Program-made: the position numbers and the translations under genes | From: Xiphophorus maculatus | Taxonomy: Eukaryota; Chordata; Actinopteri; Cyprinodontiformes; Poeciliidae | DNA length: 64,000 nucleotides | Assembly (NCBI RefSeq): GCF_002775205.1 | Contig: NC_036461.1 | Span: forward strand, 8,779,015-8,843,014 | Direction of reading: 5' to 3' | Part shown: piece by piece, positions 1 through 29,044 of the stretch | Position numbering within the stretch: position 1 is the stretch's first letter | Layout: each line of letters begins with the position of its first letter | Notes under the pieces: generated by a model | The model's input: the letters and a program-made list of their open reading frames with translations, nothing else | Told to the model about the DNA's origin: nothing | Database searches by the model: none

Positions 1-147
1 AGTTATTATCCCATCCCCCATTCGGCTGCCCCCCTCACCCAGCTGTTGATCCCACAGATATCATTTAATCCTGTGGAGCAAAACGCTGATCCTTCTCTTC
101 TGAGCAGAATCAAATGAAGCAAACATGCATGTCCAATTCCATCTTTA

Positions 148-16880
<16,733 letters not shown>

Positions 16881-17479
16881 TCAGGGTTGTGTAAGAATTT
16901 AAAAAAAGTCTGGCTGGCTGCTCGGACTAGAGATCTCTGAGAAACAATTTTCTACGTCGCTCTTTTCATTCTGAAAGTCTTCTTGCACTTCTTCTGTCGC
17001 GGGCTTTCGCTCCTCTTCGACACAGGTCAAAGCTCCTGTCAAATCCTCCAAAGATGGAGCTGTACTGTATTCCAACAAACCCCGCCCACAGTCCTGACGG
17101 CGCAGACGATCAACCAATCACATCCTTTGACTCATCTGCTAGGACAGAAAGAAGGTGGGGACGTTCCCCATCACGACACAACTGATTTTCATCTGTTCTG
17201 TTTGATAAAATAAAATAAATACAGGAAATTATTACAACATTTAAAACAAAATTTCTGTTAATTCACTTGCACCATTCAGTATGATAAAGTAAGTGTATCA
17301 GCTAAAATTAGCAAAAATGCTAATGTTAGCGTGATTGCTGTCAGTAGCATGTGGGACATCACTAGGATGTTTTCTATAATTGACTTACTCCATTTAGTAT
17401 ACTAAACACGGCTAATAAGTAAAATAAATAGCTAATAGCTTATTTAAGCTAAAATGCTAATGCTAATGAAATCTTGCTG

Positions 17480-17737
17480 TATTTTGCACAACTGCACTGT
17501 GGCACACTTGCTGTACATATATTTACATATACATACTGTATCTACATTTTTTGAATCTTTGCAAGGACTGCTCTAAGTTGCTTTTTATATTGACAGCATG
17601 TTATATTTTATTTTTATTTTTATTTTGTCTACAATTGCTACTCAGTGGTGGTTGTTGTGTGTCTTGTCTCTATGCTGTAACTGCGAAATAATTTCCCTGC
17701 TGGGATGAATAAAGTAATTCTATTCTATTCTATTAAG
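17480..17737 (+). mobile_element. Truncated LINE/SINE 3' tail
   Basis: The sequence ends AATTTCCCTGCTGGGATGAA then TAAAG and a (TCTAT)n tail, the usual 3' end of fish L2-like retroposons. Only the 3' portion is recognisable, and there is no open frame. Confidence 0.5.
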
Positions 17738-18197
17738 ATATTTTCAAATTTGTCTGGTCCTGAAGCAACTTAAGAAATGCAACATTTATGTCACCTACAC
17801 ACCGCAGTTTTTTGGTAAATAATTTTTGCCTTGTTCCAATGTCCATTTGAACATTTCGTTTCTTTTTTTCTTTTCTTTTGGGGTGGAATGACTGTAAAAC
17901 AACCAACTTCAATTAAATTGGTGTAGTTATGCATTTTGGGTACATTAATTATAATATGAACATCGTAGTACATAGACATTGTAGGATAATTATTCTGGAA
18001 CAAGTATGGTTCAACTGTATTATCAAAAGCCCAAAAGATTAGCAGAACTGGGATGAAAAAGATTAAATGGAAAAATAAATAAATAATCTATACATAAGTA
18101 AATGAAGCAAAATGCAATAAAAACATTTTCATTATATTAGAGAATAATAAGAATTATTATGTGCTTTTACAACAACTACTAATACTACTACTACTGC

Positions 18198-18258
<61 letters not shown>
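18198..18258. repeat. (ATT)n microsatellite
   Basis: About 20 uninterrupted ATT units, preceded by a short (ACT)n stretch. Confidence 0.95.
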
Positions 18259-18550
18259 AATGCATGTCCTGGCTGAAGATAAACACTTAACCACTTTTAG
18301 AACATCATTAGTGAAATAAAGTGAATTAAAATAAAAGATGGTTCTAATTTTGTTTTAACCAATTATCCTTTAAAACCAGTCATTTTAAGAACTTCAAAAA
18401 CTTTCACGACGCATTTGGCAAAATATTAAGGAATAGACGTAGTTAGCATGTTTTTCACATCACACTGACATGCACTGTAGCCTTTTACAAATTATTTATA
18501 GAAGATTTTTACTATAACCTACAGGTTTTATTTTATCTGTCAATTCTTTG

Positions 18551-18614
18551 CCGGAAGTTCCGGTCTTGTGCAACCGGTAGTGAGGAACCGCCTTCCCGAC
18601 TGTTGCCAAGTAAC
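18551..18614 (+). promoter_or_regulatory. ttc8 core promoter with ETS-type site and RFX X-box
   Basis: GTTGCCAAGTAAC at 18602-18614 fits the RFX X-box pattern (GTTRCC, short spacer, RGYAAC) with both half-sites intact. It ends 77 bp before the ttc8 ATG. X-boxes mark ciliary genes bound by RFX factors, and ttc8/BBS8 is a ciliary gene. Upstream at 18551-18563 is CCGGAAGTTCCGG, an ETS-type near-palindrome. The site match is read from sequence; its use is inferred. Confidence 0.6.
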
Positions 18615-18690
18615 CAAAGAAGCTTCAGATTCGCCGTCGCTTTATTCCCGTTTAGCAGCTCGTTAGCAGAGTTTACAACCTGACACAGCC

Positions 18691-21600
18691 ATGGAGGTGA
18701 CGATGGACCCTTTGTTTCTTGCATGGAGCTATTTCAGGAGGCGAAAGTTTCAACAGTGTTCAGATATTTGTAGCAAAATATTGCAAGACAGTCCCTACGA
18801 CCAGGTAATGCCGTTATAGTTAGCAGACTCTGCTAGTATGCTAACACATTTGTAAAGCTGCTCCGGAGTAATCCAGATTAGTATTCTGTATTCAGCACCA
18901 TAACTCAGTGAAACTCCATGTATTTGTATTTATTTAAGCCACCACAATAATTTTTTGCTATTTTCTGCTTGATTTTATGTTTCTTCTCTTCTTTCCCTTG
19001 GATGTTATTTTATGTGTTTTCCTCCGTTTATTCTTTACACCCTGGTTTTACTCCTCTTTGTATTTCACTGCATGTCTTAAGGACTCATCTTTTCTTATCT
19101 CAGAGGTAATAAAATACTGCTTTCAGTTCCTGTGTTTTCGTTTGTTTGTTTTAGTGTCCAGAATTCATCAAAGGGCTTGATCCTAATGTTCACCTTTAGT
19201 TGTATTTGAGTGCTATCTATGTTTGTGTATCACAGGCAGCATGGAGCTTAAAAACCAGAGCCCTCACAGAGATGGTGTACATCGATGAAGTTGATGTTGA
19301 TCAAGAAGGGATTGCTGAGATGATGCTAGATGAAAGCTCTATCGCACAAGTTGCACGTAGGTTTCAGCTCTTTGTCAGCACACCATTGTAAAGTAAAAAC
19401 TGAAAAAAATATTTAATTCTGATAACACTTTCTCAGTGAGAAATTTTAATGATAAAACTCTCTTTTAGGACCTGGAACATCACTGAGACTCCCTGGAACA
19501 AGTCAGGGTGGTGGTCCCACTCCAGCAGTCAGGTATGATGCCTTTATAGCATAATAGAATAATATCATAGTAGAGTAATAATCATCAGTAATCTTAAAAG
19601 AAACCTTTGTCTTAAATTTTTAGGCCTATGACACAATCAGGGCGTCCTATCACAGGATTTGTGAGACCCAACACACAGTCAGGGCGTCCAGGAACAATGG
19701 AGCAGGCGATCAAAACCCCGCGTACTGCAAGCACAGCGCGACCTGTCACTAGTTCTTCTGGTAGATTCATTCGTTTGGGAACTGTGAGTGTTCATGTGCA
19801 AATACAGTCTATCCACAAAACAAATTTTGGACTATTTTAAAATTAACTACATATAAATTATTTGATAGATTAGCTTTTAGTTACTAATTTATATACTGTC
19901 AAATATGTGTAATGAATCTCCTGGTCAAGATGTGTAAAAAGCCTTAAAATAAATTAATCTTTTATTGGTACAACATTAGTTACTAGCAGAAAATTATTAT
20001 GATTAAGAGAAATAAAGGTGTTAAAACATTAGTCTTTGTCTAGTTAATCTAAATGTGTTCCACTTAGGGAAGGAGTTACTGAAATAAATAAACTTTTCAA
20101 TGATATTATTATTTATGGAATGGGTATGTTGTATTTAATTTAAAAGACAGTTTGGACTAACAACAATTATCAAATCAGTTATGTTATAAAATTCCTTCTC
20201 CCATTATCAATATACTCTGATTTACGGTTGAAATTTTCTTATAATTTTAAGTGTCAGAGCATGCATCTGCACTCAAAGATGGATTCATTTAAAGGCTTTC
20301 TATAAATTTGGACAGGTCTGCCAATAAAAATGACCATCACAGTACATACATGGCTTTCACAAAAGATTAATCAGGATATTTCTGAATTTAATTTCCATCA
20401 AATGTTTCCCCCTTTTCACTAGGCTTCAATGCTAACCAATCCAGAAGGACCTTTTATAAATTTGTCGAGAATAAACCTGTCCAAGTATTCCCAAAAGCCA
20501 AGTATGTCCAGGGTAAGACAAAAATCTTTCTTCCAGCAATTTAGTACAATATTTTCTTTTTCCACATTTAATGTGATCCAAATTTCTCTTTGCAGACTTT
20601 ATTTGAGTACATCTTTCACCATGAAAACGATGTTAAAAATGTAAGTGTTCCTCTCTCGTGTGGAATATAACCTGAGTTTTTAATCTGTGACCACTGGATG
20701 CTGATATATGTGGCTTAATTTTCTGTACAGGCTTTAGATTTAGCAGCTCAAGCTACTGAGCACGCACAGTTTAAAGATTGGTGGTGGAAGGTTCAACTAG
20801 GAAAATGTTACTACAGGTAAGAATGTCTCACAACCATCAAAACTGTGCAGATGAAAGCATTGGTGTTTCTTTTAAAAGTGTACTGTTTAACATTTTGTTT
20901 TTACATTTTCAGACTTGGTTTATACAGAGAAGCAGAGAAACAGTTTCGATCAGCTCTCAACCAGCAGGAGGTGGTAGATACATATCTCTACCTCACAAAG
21001 GTAGTGACTAAACTATGACTTCTGTTCTTAGTGACTCTGAGCATGTTTAAGAAATCATTAAATGCAAAATCATGGTTGTTTTATTTCTTCAAGGTTTATC
21101 AGCGCATGGATCAACCAATAACAGCTCTCAACCTTTTCAAGGAAGGCCTGGACCACTTCCCTGGTGAGGTCACCCTTCTGACGGGAATCGCCCGCATCCA
21201 TGAGGTATATTTGTCGACATAAAGGCTTCTCAGTCTCCTGTCATGATTTAAATTAGATATTTACTGTTTCTAATGGGATTTCTTTCCAGGAGATGAACAA
21301 CATTACTTCAGCCACAGAGTATTACAAAGAGGTCTTGAAGCAGGATAACACACACGTAGAGGCGATCGCCTGCATAGGCAGTAATCACTTCTATACCGAC
21401 CAGCCTGAGATCGCCCTGCGGTTCTACAGGTCAGACAAATTTACTCTCCCGTTAAGCTGGCACCATATTTTCAAAATTTAAAGAGTAAACCTTTTGCACA
21501 GTTATGGTTGATTGAGCATGCTTGTTCTCTTCCTAGACGGCTTCTCCAGATGGGTGTATATAACTGCCAGCTGTACAACAACTTGGGCCTCTGCTGTTTC

Positions 21601-22800
21601 TATGCACAACAGTACGACATGACTCTGTCCTCATTTGAGAGAGCTCTGGCACTGGTTTCCAGTGATGAAGAGCAGGCAGATGTCTGGTACAATATTGGGC
21701 ATGTTGCTGTGGTGAGTCAGCAAACTAAAGAAAAAGATACTACTTGCTACTTGCACAAAAAGAACCATATATTGATATAAAAATCATAGAAGCTAATATT
21801 ACATTGTGTGTTTAAAGGGCATCGGGGACTTGACGCTGGCATATCAGTGTTTTAAACTGACCCTGGCTTTCAATAATGATCATGCTGAGGCCTACAACAA
21901 CCTGGCGGTACTGGAACTGCGAAAAGGTCATATTGAGCAGGTGAGAACAGAGATTGCTTTTTTAGCTGGTAAATACAGAATTAAAAACATATTATTTTAC
22001 ATATTATTTTATTTTTATTGTGATGCAACATACAGTATCATGTAGGTGTTTGCCTTTTGGGAGAAAAAACAGAAGCAATAAAATGTGTAGTAATATCTAA
22101 AGATGACTACCAATTATACTGTTTTTAAGTGTTCTTATATCTACATATGGATTATTTTTGTTATTAAAGAAGAACGATCCTTCCTGCAGACAGCGGCGAT
22201 GCTGGCCCCTCACATGTATGAGCCAAGAGCCTTTTAATAAGTTTGATTAATCTGTTTTTTGTTTTTGCTCAATTTTTAACTTTTTGTCCTTTTTTATATT
22301 AGTTGTTCTTATTTTACACCATCTGTTCATATTCTGAAAACTTGTAAACGTAAACCGCAACTTCAATTTTGTTGTTTTTTTCTGTGAGTCACAATAAGGA
22401 TCTTTTATCTTCTCTTCATCACAGATTTTTGAGTTAATTTTTAGTGCATTCTGATAAGATGTGTTTATAAAAAATATCTCTTATCCAGTCGAAAGCCTTC
22501 CTGCAGACAGCCGCGTTGCTGGCCCCTCACATGTATGAGCCGAACTTCAATCTCTCCATTCTGTGTGAAAAGGTAAAGCTATGCTGTGTAATATAGCATT
22601 TAAACAGTACATTTCTGTCAAGTAATTAATCACTTTCATATGTAAGTACATATATAATATGGATGTCTTCTGTCTGTGTCCAGATTGGAGATCTTCAGAG
22701 CAGTTACACTGCAGCTCAAAAGGCTGAGGACGCTTTTCCAGAGCACATCGACACTCAGCAGCTCCTCAAGCAGCTTCGCCAGCACTTTGCAGTTCTGTGA
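18691..22800 (+). CDS. ttc8: TTC8 / BBS8, tetratricopeptide BBSome subunit
   Basis: Fourteen coding exons: 18691-18804, 19236-19356, 19469-19532, 19624-19783, 20423-20512, 20596-20640, 20731-20816, 20913-21000, 21094-21204, 21290-21429, 21537-21711, 21818-21940, 22489-22572 and 22684-22800. They join in phase to 505 codons and TGA, the usual length of the family. TTC8 is a subunit of the BBSome, the coat that moves membrane cargo in cilia; loss causes Bardet-Biedl syndrome in humans. Residues 1-38 (MDPLFLAWSYFRRRKF) begin a TPR helix. A Ser/Gly/Arg-rich linker with repeated GRP words (about residues 79-150) precedes a C-terminal series of TPRs (FKDWWWKVQLGKCYYRLG, LYNNLGLCCFYAQQYDMTLS, HAEAYNNLAVLELRKGHIEQ). 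The start has a favourable context and matches the family N-terminus. A retina-type extra exon after exon 1, known in mammals, is not evident here. Intron 12 holds a decayed copy of exon 13. Confidence 0.96.
22179..22224 (+). pseudogene. Decayed duplicate of ttc8 exon 13
   Basis: These 46 bases match 22496-22541 inside true exon 13 with two mismatches. Read in the exon's frame they encode FLQTAAMLAPHMYEP before diverging into a stop (TAA at about 22,235). The candidate AG acceptors just upstream would put the copy out of frame, and no donor follows, so it is probably a dead tandem exon copy. Confidence 0.7.
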
Positions 22801-23141
22801 GCCATCAGACATCCAACCAAAAAGTTAAGAAAGTAGTAAAAGATGGGCAGGTTAGTCAGATGGAAAACAATAGTTGTCATTTATGTTTATTCATAACAGA
22901 ATGGTACCTAAAAATCCACATTTACAGAATAAATCATGGGATGACATATTTACTCTAGTTTGATAAGGATATATTGGGTGTTTCCCAGAAATAAATTGCA
23001 TGAGTTTAATCTAAATGTTGTTTTGCATAAAGTTCCACTCTGATGTATTGTAGATATGCACAGAAGGACACTCCTTTTTTATTTCACACAAATCTTTGTA
23101 AAATTCTGGAGAATTTTAGAATGTTTAATTGCTACATTTTC

Positions 23142-23173
<32 letters not shown>

Positions 23174-23386
23174 TCGTGGGCGTGTGTGTATAGTGGCGTC
23201 AAATATTTGTTATGCAAAAAACTAAAATGTATGTATTTTCAGACAAAATTTTTGTAGTTTGACCTTCCCTGCCATTTATAGGTTATGTAGGATAAACAAT
23301 AAAGAAACAGCACAAAAGAGTTTCTGTAGTGATGCTCAATTGTTGCTTCAGCAAATAAAAGTAGGACTTTAAAAAGAATGACTTTG
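22801..23386. other. ttc8 3' UTR and convergent gap to lectin A
   Basis: Two AATAAA-type signals at about 22,926 and 22,988 could end ttc8. On the minus strand a TTTATT at about 23,078 (AATAAA reversed) could end lectin A. A compound (AT)n(TG)n microsatellite lies at 23,142-23,173. Nothing else is visible. Confidence 0.5.
23142..23173. repeat. (AT)n(TG)n compound microsatellite
   Basis: About nine AT units run directly into about six TG units in the gap between ttc8 and lectin A. Confidence 0.9.
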
Positions 23387-26300
23387 TTATCCGAAAGACC
23401 TCGGTGCCATTTCACAAATCCACTTCAGGTTATAATTGCACGGTGCATCATTCCAAGACATGAATGGGTTGCTTTTGGGGTACACTGCGGCACAGTCCTC
23501 ATTGTTTAAGTTGTTTGGCTCTCCGACGTTCCAGAACCTGAAATAAATAATTGGTAGCTTCGTTGAGAGGTAAATTATGCTCTGACACAGTTTGTTTAAA
23601 ACTGGTTTATCAACTGTATAACTTTTACCCCTCAGTCAGTCTTGTCCCATCCACCCATTTCCAGACCCCTTCCTCTTCCACGTCTCTCAGTCCGATCCAG
23701 AAACCACTTTGCGATGCTTGTCTCGAAAGGTCTTGATTAATTGTTAGAAACCTAGTTATTCCAAGCTGACAAAAAATAATCACAAACATGTTCACTGATA
23801 CATATGCAATGTAGTAGAAAAATATTTATCTCAATATGGATTTCTTCTGTTAAACACATTAAACACATTTTGATAAATTGGAGGCAGATAACCCAAGTAG
23901 CCCATATTTTCAAATGATTATTTTCTTTTATTAGGGAAAAAATTACTACCATCTAAACCAATCTGGCCCTACGTATCTGCATTTGTTGAGATCAATATTA
24001 CTTGATTACTGCATAAAAACTTGAATAGAACCTGTTTGACAACACGAAGTAGACTAAAACTTTTCAAAAAGTAGCACAACAGAGATAGAAATTCAAGAAC
24101 AGATGGGTTATGCTGTGGCTTGACCCTACAATGTGACTAAATTAAAGCAATTCTGCAAAGAAGAGCGGGTCAAAGTTCTGCAAAGTGACGTAAAAGTCTC
24201 ATTGCCGGTTGCTACAAACATTTGATGGCAGCTATTAGCACAACTACAAGAATAGCACAATTATTCAAGTTAAAATGGCAAATACTTTTTTACAGCACTA
24301 TATATTTTTTTAATGAAATGTAAGTGCCAAGAATATTAAAACTTAGACCAAATGTCTTACATGCTTTTCTCTGTTGTTCACAATGGCCAAGTCTCCTCCC
24401 TGCCTCCTGCAGAACTGCCGGGCCTCATTCCATGATGTGCGGTAAAAAGTATCAGAAAACGGGAAGTAATAGCAGCTTGAACTCATGAAACTCCATCCAG
24501 GCAAACAGTGTCTGCAGCCCTCCTCTGTTTTTAAATAAAACGAGGGAAGCATAATATTCTGTTGGCTGGTTTGCAGTTATAATACGTGCTTGTACATATA
24601 GGGATTAAAAAGCCTCTCACTTATCATCGGTAAATGGGATTTCAGCGATGCAATGTCCACCTGCAACTTTTCCACCTGCTTTTCGTAGTCTTTGACTCTG
24701 AGGGTCTGATGTTCGTGCTCCCACTTGATGACTTGCTGCTCGCTGATCTCCATCGCCAGCTGTTTCTTGACTTCATCCCTGATTTGCACTGCAGCGTCAT
24801 AAGAAGCCTGAAGTTTACTTATCTCTCCGCTGATGTCTCTCACTATGTTATTTTCACTTAGTTTGTTATCTGCAGCCAGTAAAAAGAGAAATTGCACATA
24901 TTTTAGTCATTAACATTTAACCTGATAATTAAAACAAACACCAAATTAATATTACATGTAGTTATTGCTTTTGTCAGATTAACCATATATGAACCATTTT
25001 TTCAGTGGGGAATGATTTTTTTAATGATTTTTAAGAACAGAAATTGATGCAAAGCTTTTAATTTATTGCACATTTTCTGTAATACACAGAATCCAAACTA
25101 TACATTCTGGCTCAAGTACATTCATAGAAGTAACCCTAATTCTAACCCCTAACCCCAACCTACCTAATATTTGGCTACATGTTCTTTAATGAATGCTGAG
25201 AAAAGTTTTTCTTCTTTCGTAAGGACCTGGGATATTTCTGACTAGATATTTACCCCCTCATCCTTATGTAATTGAAAGATTTCCTTTGGATTAAATTAAT
25301 ACCTGCTTGAATCCTGATTTGAAGTATGGTCATGCATTTTCAATAGGTTTGAGATTGTGGATCCTCCTAAAACAATTTTAATGTGCATTTAGGATCTTAG
25401 TCCAATCTGAATATTAAGTCTAAACCTTTTTTCTGGATTGAAGTTTGGACAATCGCACAAGACAAAACTGAACTGTTTCCCCACAATGACAATAATGATT
25501 TTTGGAGGAATAAATGTGAAGCTTTTTTCTACTTTTTAAAAAAATAATTTAAGATGTCTGTTGTATAATTAGTCCACTATGAAAAAGAACAGTTCAAATC
25601 TGTTTTTAAAATCTCTAAATAAATATATGTGCACTTTAATCCGAACTGCATCTGATAATTATTGATACAAATTCTGTTTTCTGATTACTTTCACTTAACG
25701 TTACAATTCTTGTTTCAAATACTTGTGTGTTTAGTTTATTACTTCCGATAAATTGTCTGGTTTTGGATGATAATGTGACGTAGAAATCTGACCACCGAAG
25801 CTCGGTTTGACAAATCATTAATCTTTTACTTTCCCATCCTTGATTTACTGTAACAATCTTCAAATCCTATGCATTGCATTAGGCTAATGACTAATGGCAT
25901 TAGTCATGAGTATTAGTTTAAAGTTACTTGGGTAGAAATAACTTACAGTACACTCCCAGGCCAATATTAACCATTAGCAGAATCACTGCTAACGCTGCTA
26001 GGCTTGCTGTTAGCAGTTTGTAACGATTCATGTTGGATTCAGGTCTCATCGTCGACATAGTCACTACGCAGAAAATATCAGACATCAACAGATGGATATA
26101 AAAGAAAATGATGTAAAGAATAAAATATAAAAACTAGATGGATATCTTCAATATATCACATATTTTCAATCGAAAAGCTAAATGCAAATTTTAAATAAAT
26201 AATGAGAAGTATATCCTTATTCTCTATAGCAAAGAAATGATAACGTCCGTGTGTCTGCAATGCTCTCTCATTGGTTTTTCATACCTTGATTCTCCTGATT

Positions 26301-26387
26301 TGATGGTAGATGAGGCTCATCTTCAGTGGTTTCCTCCTGACTAATTAGTTTGTTATATGGACGACCTGAATTTTGCATTTCCTCCAT
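23387..26387 (-). CDS. C-type lectin A: type II membrane CLEC4/CD209-like receptor
   Basis: Six exons in transcript order: 26285-26387, 25947-26063, 24621-24869, 24361-24524, 23629-23765 and 23387-23537, giving 306 aa. Residues 1-50 are cytoplasmic, with YNKL (YxxL) near residue 11; about 51-73 are a membrane helix ([20 protein letters not shown]); about 74-156 are a charged coiled-coil neck. A C-type lectin domain follows, spread over the last three exons. The domain has the usual cysteines ([28 protein letters not shown]) and the GFWIGL core. It carries EPN (263-265) and WND (285-287), which in this family bind calcium and mannose-type sugars. The sequence has no cleavable signal peptide, so a type II cell-surface receptor is inferred. 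The neck is paralogous to that of lectin C (shared KWExEHQT and DYxxxxEK). No orthologue symbol can be given safely. Confidence 0.88.
23950..24300 (+). mobile_element. Tc1/mariner transposase 3' fragment in a lectin A intron
   Basis: Around 24,115-24,260 the sequence resembles the C-terminal part of a fish Tc1-like transposase gene (GCTGTGGCTTGACC, then AAAGCAATTCTGCAAAGAAG, AGTCTCATTGCCGGTTGCTA, TTGATGGCAGCTATTAGCAC). It has diverged, includes stops and cannot be functional. Confidence 0.55.
25100..25560. repeat. Possible decayed DNA transposon in lectin A intron 2
   Basis: This intron stretch has loosely Tc1-like wording (CAATAGGTTTGAGATTGTGG, TTAGTCCAATCTGAATATTA) but no terminal repeats or frame that I can define. 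It also includes four imperfect telomere-like CCCTAA words at about 25,133-25,158. Confidence 0.3.
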
Positions 26388-27086
26388 TTTTGAACGTTAA
26401 ATTGAGAGTGATCTCACAGAAAAATCCAGCAGAGATTGTTTGTTAGGACATTGCCCTCAGAGCTCTTGTGTGTATAACATTACACACAGAAAAAGTTCAT
26501 TTGTTAAATATTGACAGGGAGTAAACTGAGTCCCTGGGCCGGATTTTAGCAAGGCTTACCTTGGGTGGGCCAAGCCCCATCCCCTATTATCATTTAGTTT
26601 TTAGAAAATTGATGTTTTGAAAGCAGCATATTAAATAAGTTTGTAAAAGAAACTTGCAACCCTACGACAGGTTATAAGTTCTGAAAAATCCTCCTCCACT
26701 TTTAAAGTGTTTATCTGGCAGAATAATTATCTTTTAAATGTCTTCTAAATGTTAAAAGACAATATGCAAGATTTGTAAACACTGTAACAGAAATAAAAAG
26801 CTGCTTCCCAGTGTGTTTCTTCAGATTTACAAACCGGTTATTCATTTGTGAAATCATAAAATCATATTTATTTTTTTAACATTTATTTTGGCAATAAGAC
26901 TTCCTTTTAATTACACAAGCATAGAAAGTGCAACACATACACATGTTGAACTTTGACTGAAATGTTCTAAGCTGATAAAAGATTGTTTAATACACAGTTA
27001 ACGAATTGTGAAATCTTTGCTAACCATTACAGAATAGATTGGTTAGCAAAAGTCTTCAGGCTGTTCATATGCATGTTTAAATGATT

Positions 27087-29044
27087 TCAGATATTGTTTT
27101 GCCTGATCTCACAGATCCAGTTCAGTAGATGCTGCTGGCAGTTTCCAGTGTACCAAGTCCTGATAGTGTCTCCATAGTAATGAAAAGCAGCACAGTTCCC
27201 GCTCTGAGGTCCAGTATGACTGGGTTGCCCACTTCTCCAGTACCTGTGACATTTAAGCAATACTCAGAGAATCTCACTGTTGTCTTTGTTGGAAGCTATG
27301 ATGTTCTTTATGGGTTATTTGAATGACTAATAATGACAGTCATTGAAATTCTTACATTACGGACGTCTCTGTCACATTGTTTGTCCATGTCCACGTTCCC
27401 AGATGTTTCAGTTCACTAAGGCCGATCCAGAACCCGTTCATCCACCACATGCTACTGCTGTCTATCCTCGGAAAATTTGTACTTATCAGTTGCTGTGAAC
27501 AACACGACATATAAGATAATGCATTACTTGTCGAAACATAGCGAAAGCAAAAGGAAAACAAAAGCTTAGTAAAGTGAACTCTTTCTTTCAGGGCCTCTTT
27601 CTGTGTTTTAGACAAATTCACAATGTTGCTATAATTCAGGCCTTTTAAACAGGATTTACATTTCGACCCACCTGTTCCTCCAAGTTGTTGATTATGAGCA
27701 GGTCGCCTCCTTGGCGAATGCAGTCAGCTCTGCTGTCTGACCAGTTCTTTCTTGATTCCGGTTCATATTTAGAAAAGTAGTAGCATGACGTTTTCAGTAG
27801 GAGCCATCCTGAAGGGCATTTGCCACAGTTTTTCTCTGTTAAATAGAAATCAAGACAGCTCTTTTTGTCAGATAAAATTATTTTTTGATTTCTGAAAACA
27901 AGAAAAGCTGCACTGTGTATCCCAAAGACATTCTGTTTTTAGACAAACTTCAATATATTCTATTGGAAATTTTTTATGACAGGCAACACAAAGTAGTGCA
28001 AAAATCAGAGTAGAGATGCCTCTAAATAAATTGCATCTAAAAATTGTAAATGTGCTCTATAAATAGTCATATAATGATTAATTGTTTGATTTAATGAATG
28101 TCTGCAAGAGACAGTGTTGAAAATGTATTTCTTAGAAACTCAAAACTACCTAGAGCAGATGCATTGGACAGAAGATTTGTCTTCTCTGTTTGCAGGATGC
28201 TAATTTTCCTTTGAAGGCTGTCAGTCAGAGTCTTCTTCTGCCTCACTTCCAGCTTTAGTTGAACATGGTTGGCACGCTCTTTCTCCAGTGTGTTCTGGGC
28301 CTCCTTTCTCTGTCTTATTATCTCCGTGTGGTTGCGGAGAAAGTTCACCTCAACAAGGAGGGGTGAAGCTGCTAAATCAGGAACCTGAAGGTCTTTGGCG
28401 TTAGCACCTGTACAATAAAAAACTGAGTAAGATGACACAAACTAAAATTGCTGTCTGGCTTAAGAAGAAGCTTGCTGCTTAATACATTTGGTCCAGATCT
28501 CAACATTTACGTAAGTGGGGGTTTGAATAATACTGTAACATTTTAGGTTTCTAAAATTTACAGAAAAATGTTTATTTGTGTAGCCTTTAACATACCCACA
28601 ATGTCTGACTTCCTATTAGTGTGGCAATCAGCTCAGAAATCTTTTGGTAACTTAACAGTCGTGTACCAACAGATTTTCATACTTACAGTAAATCCCAATG
28701 ACAGCAGCAGAAATCAGTAAAGCAGCATTTAGCAGGCCCAAGCTTAGTACAACCAGTCGCTGGTGTTGAAATGTATATTCACCAATTTCTGCAAACAGAG
28801 CTTAAAAATATTCATCAGTGTTAATCTTCAAAGTGAATTCTGTATTGCTGAATTTAAAAAATAGAAATAAGAATAAAATTTTAAAAATCTGGATAAGCTA
28901 AACAACAGAATGTTAAAGGGAAGCAACGTTGGGAAGCTGTAATAAAGTTCATTGTAAAACGCTACCTTGTCCAAATGTTCGTCGATGAGAAGGTGAAACC
29001 TCATCCGTGGTCAAATCTTGGTAAATCTTTCCTTCAAAAGACAT
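27087..29044 (-). CDS. C-type lectin B: type II membrane receptor with degenerate sugar site
   Basis: Six exons in transcript order: 28966-29044, 28687-28788, 28150-28407, 27672-27835, 27356-27492 and 27087-27243, giving 298 aa. A short tail contains IYQDL (YxxL, residues 8-11). The membrane helix is about residues 38-60 (VVLSLGLLNAALLISAAVIG). The neck (61-146) is a coiled coil with an N-glycosylation sequon NAS at 142. The lectin domain has all conserved cysteines (CGKCPSGW, DCIRQGG, NCAAF, WICEIR) and GFWIGL. The sugar-site triplet reads QPS (253-255) and the WND position is WYTGNC, so canonical calcium-dependent sugar binding is doubtful. The exon 5 donor was set at AT|GTAAGA because it alone keeps the 137-nt exon size and the frame into exon 6. 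Neck and membrane parts are paralogous to lectin D. Confidence 0.86.

Noticed and set aside
25133-25158. Telomere-like CCCTAA words
   Set aside because: Only a few imperfect units in a lectin intron; too short and degenerate to call an interstitial telomere.
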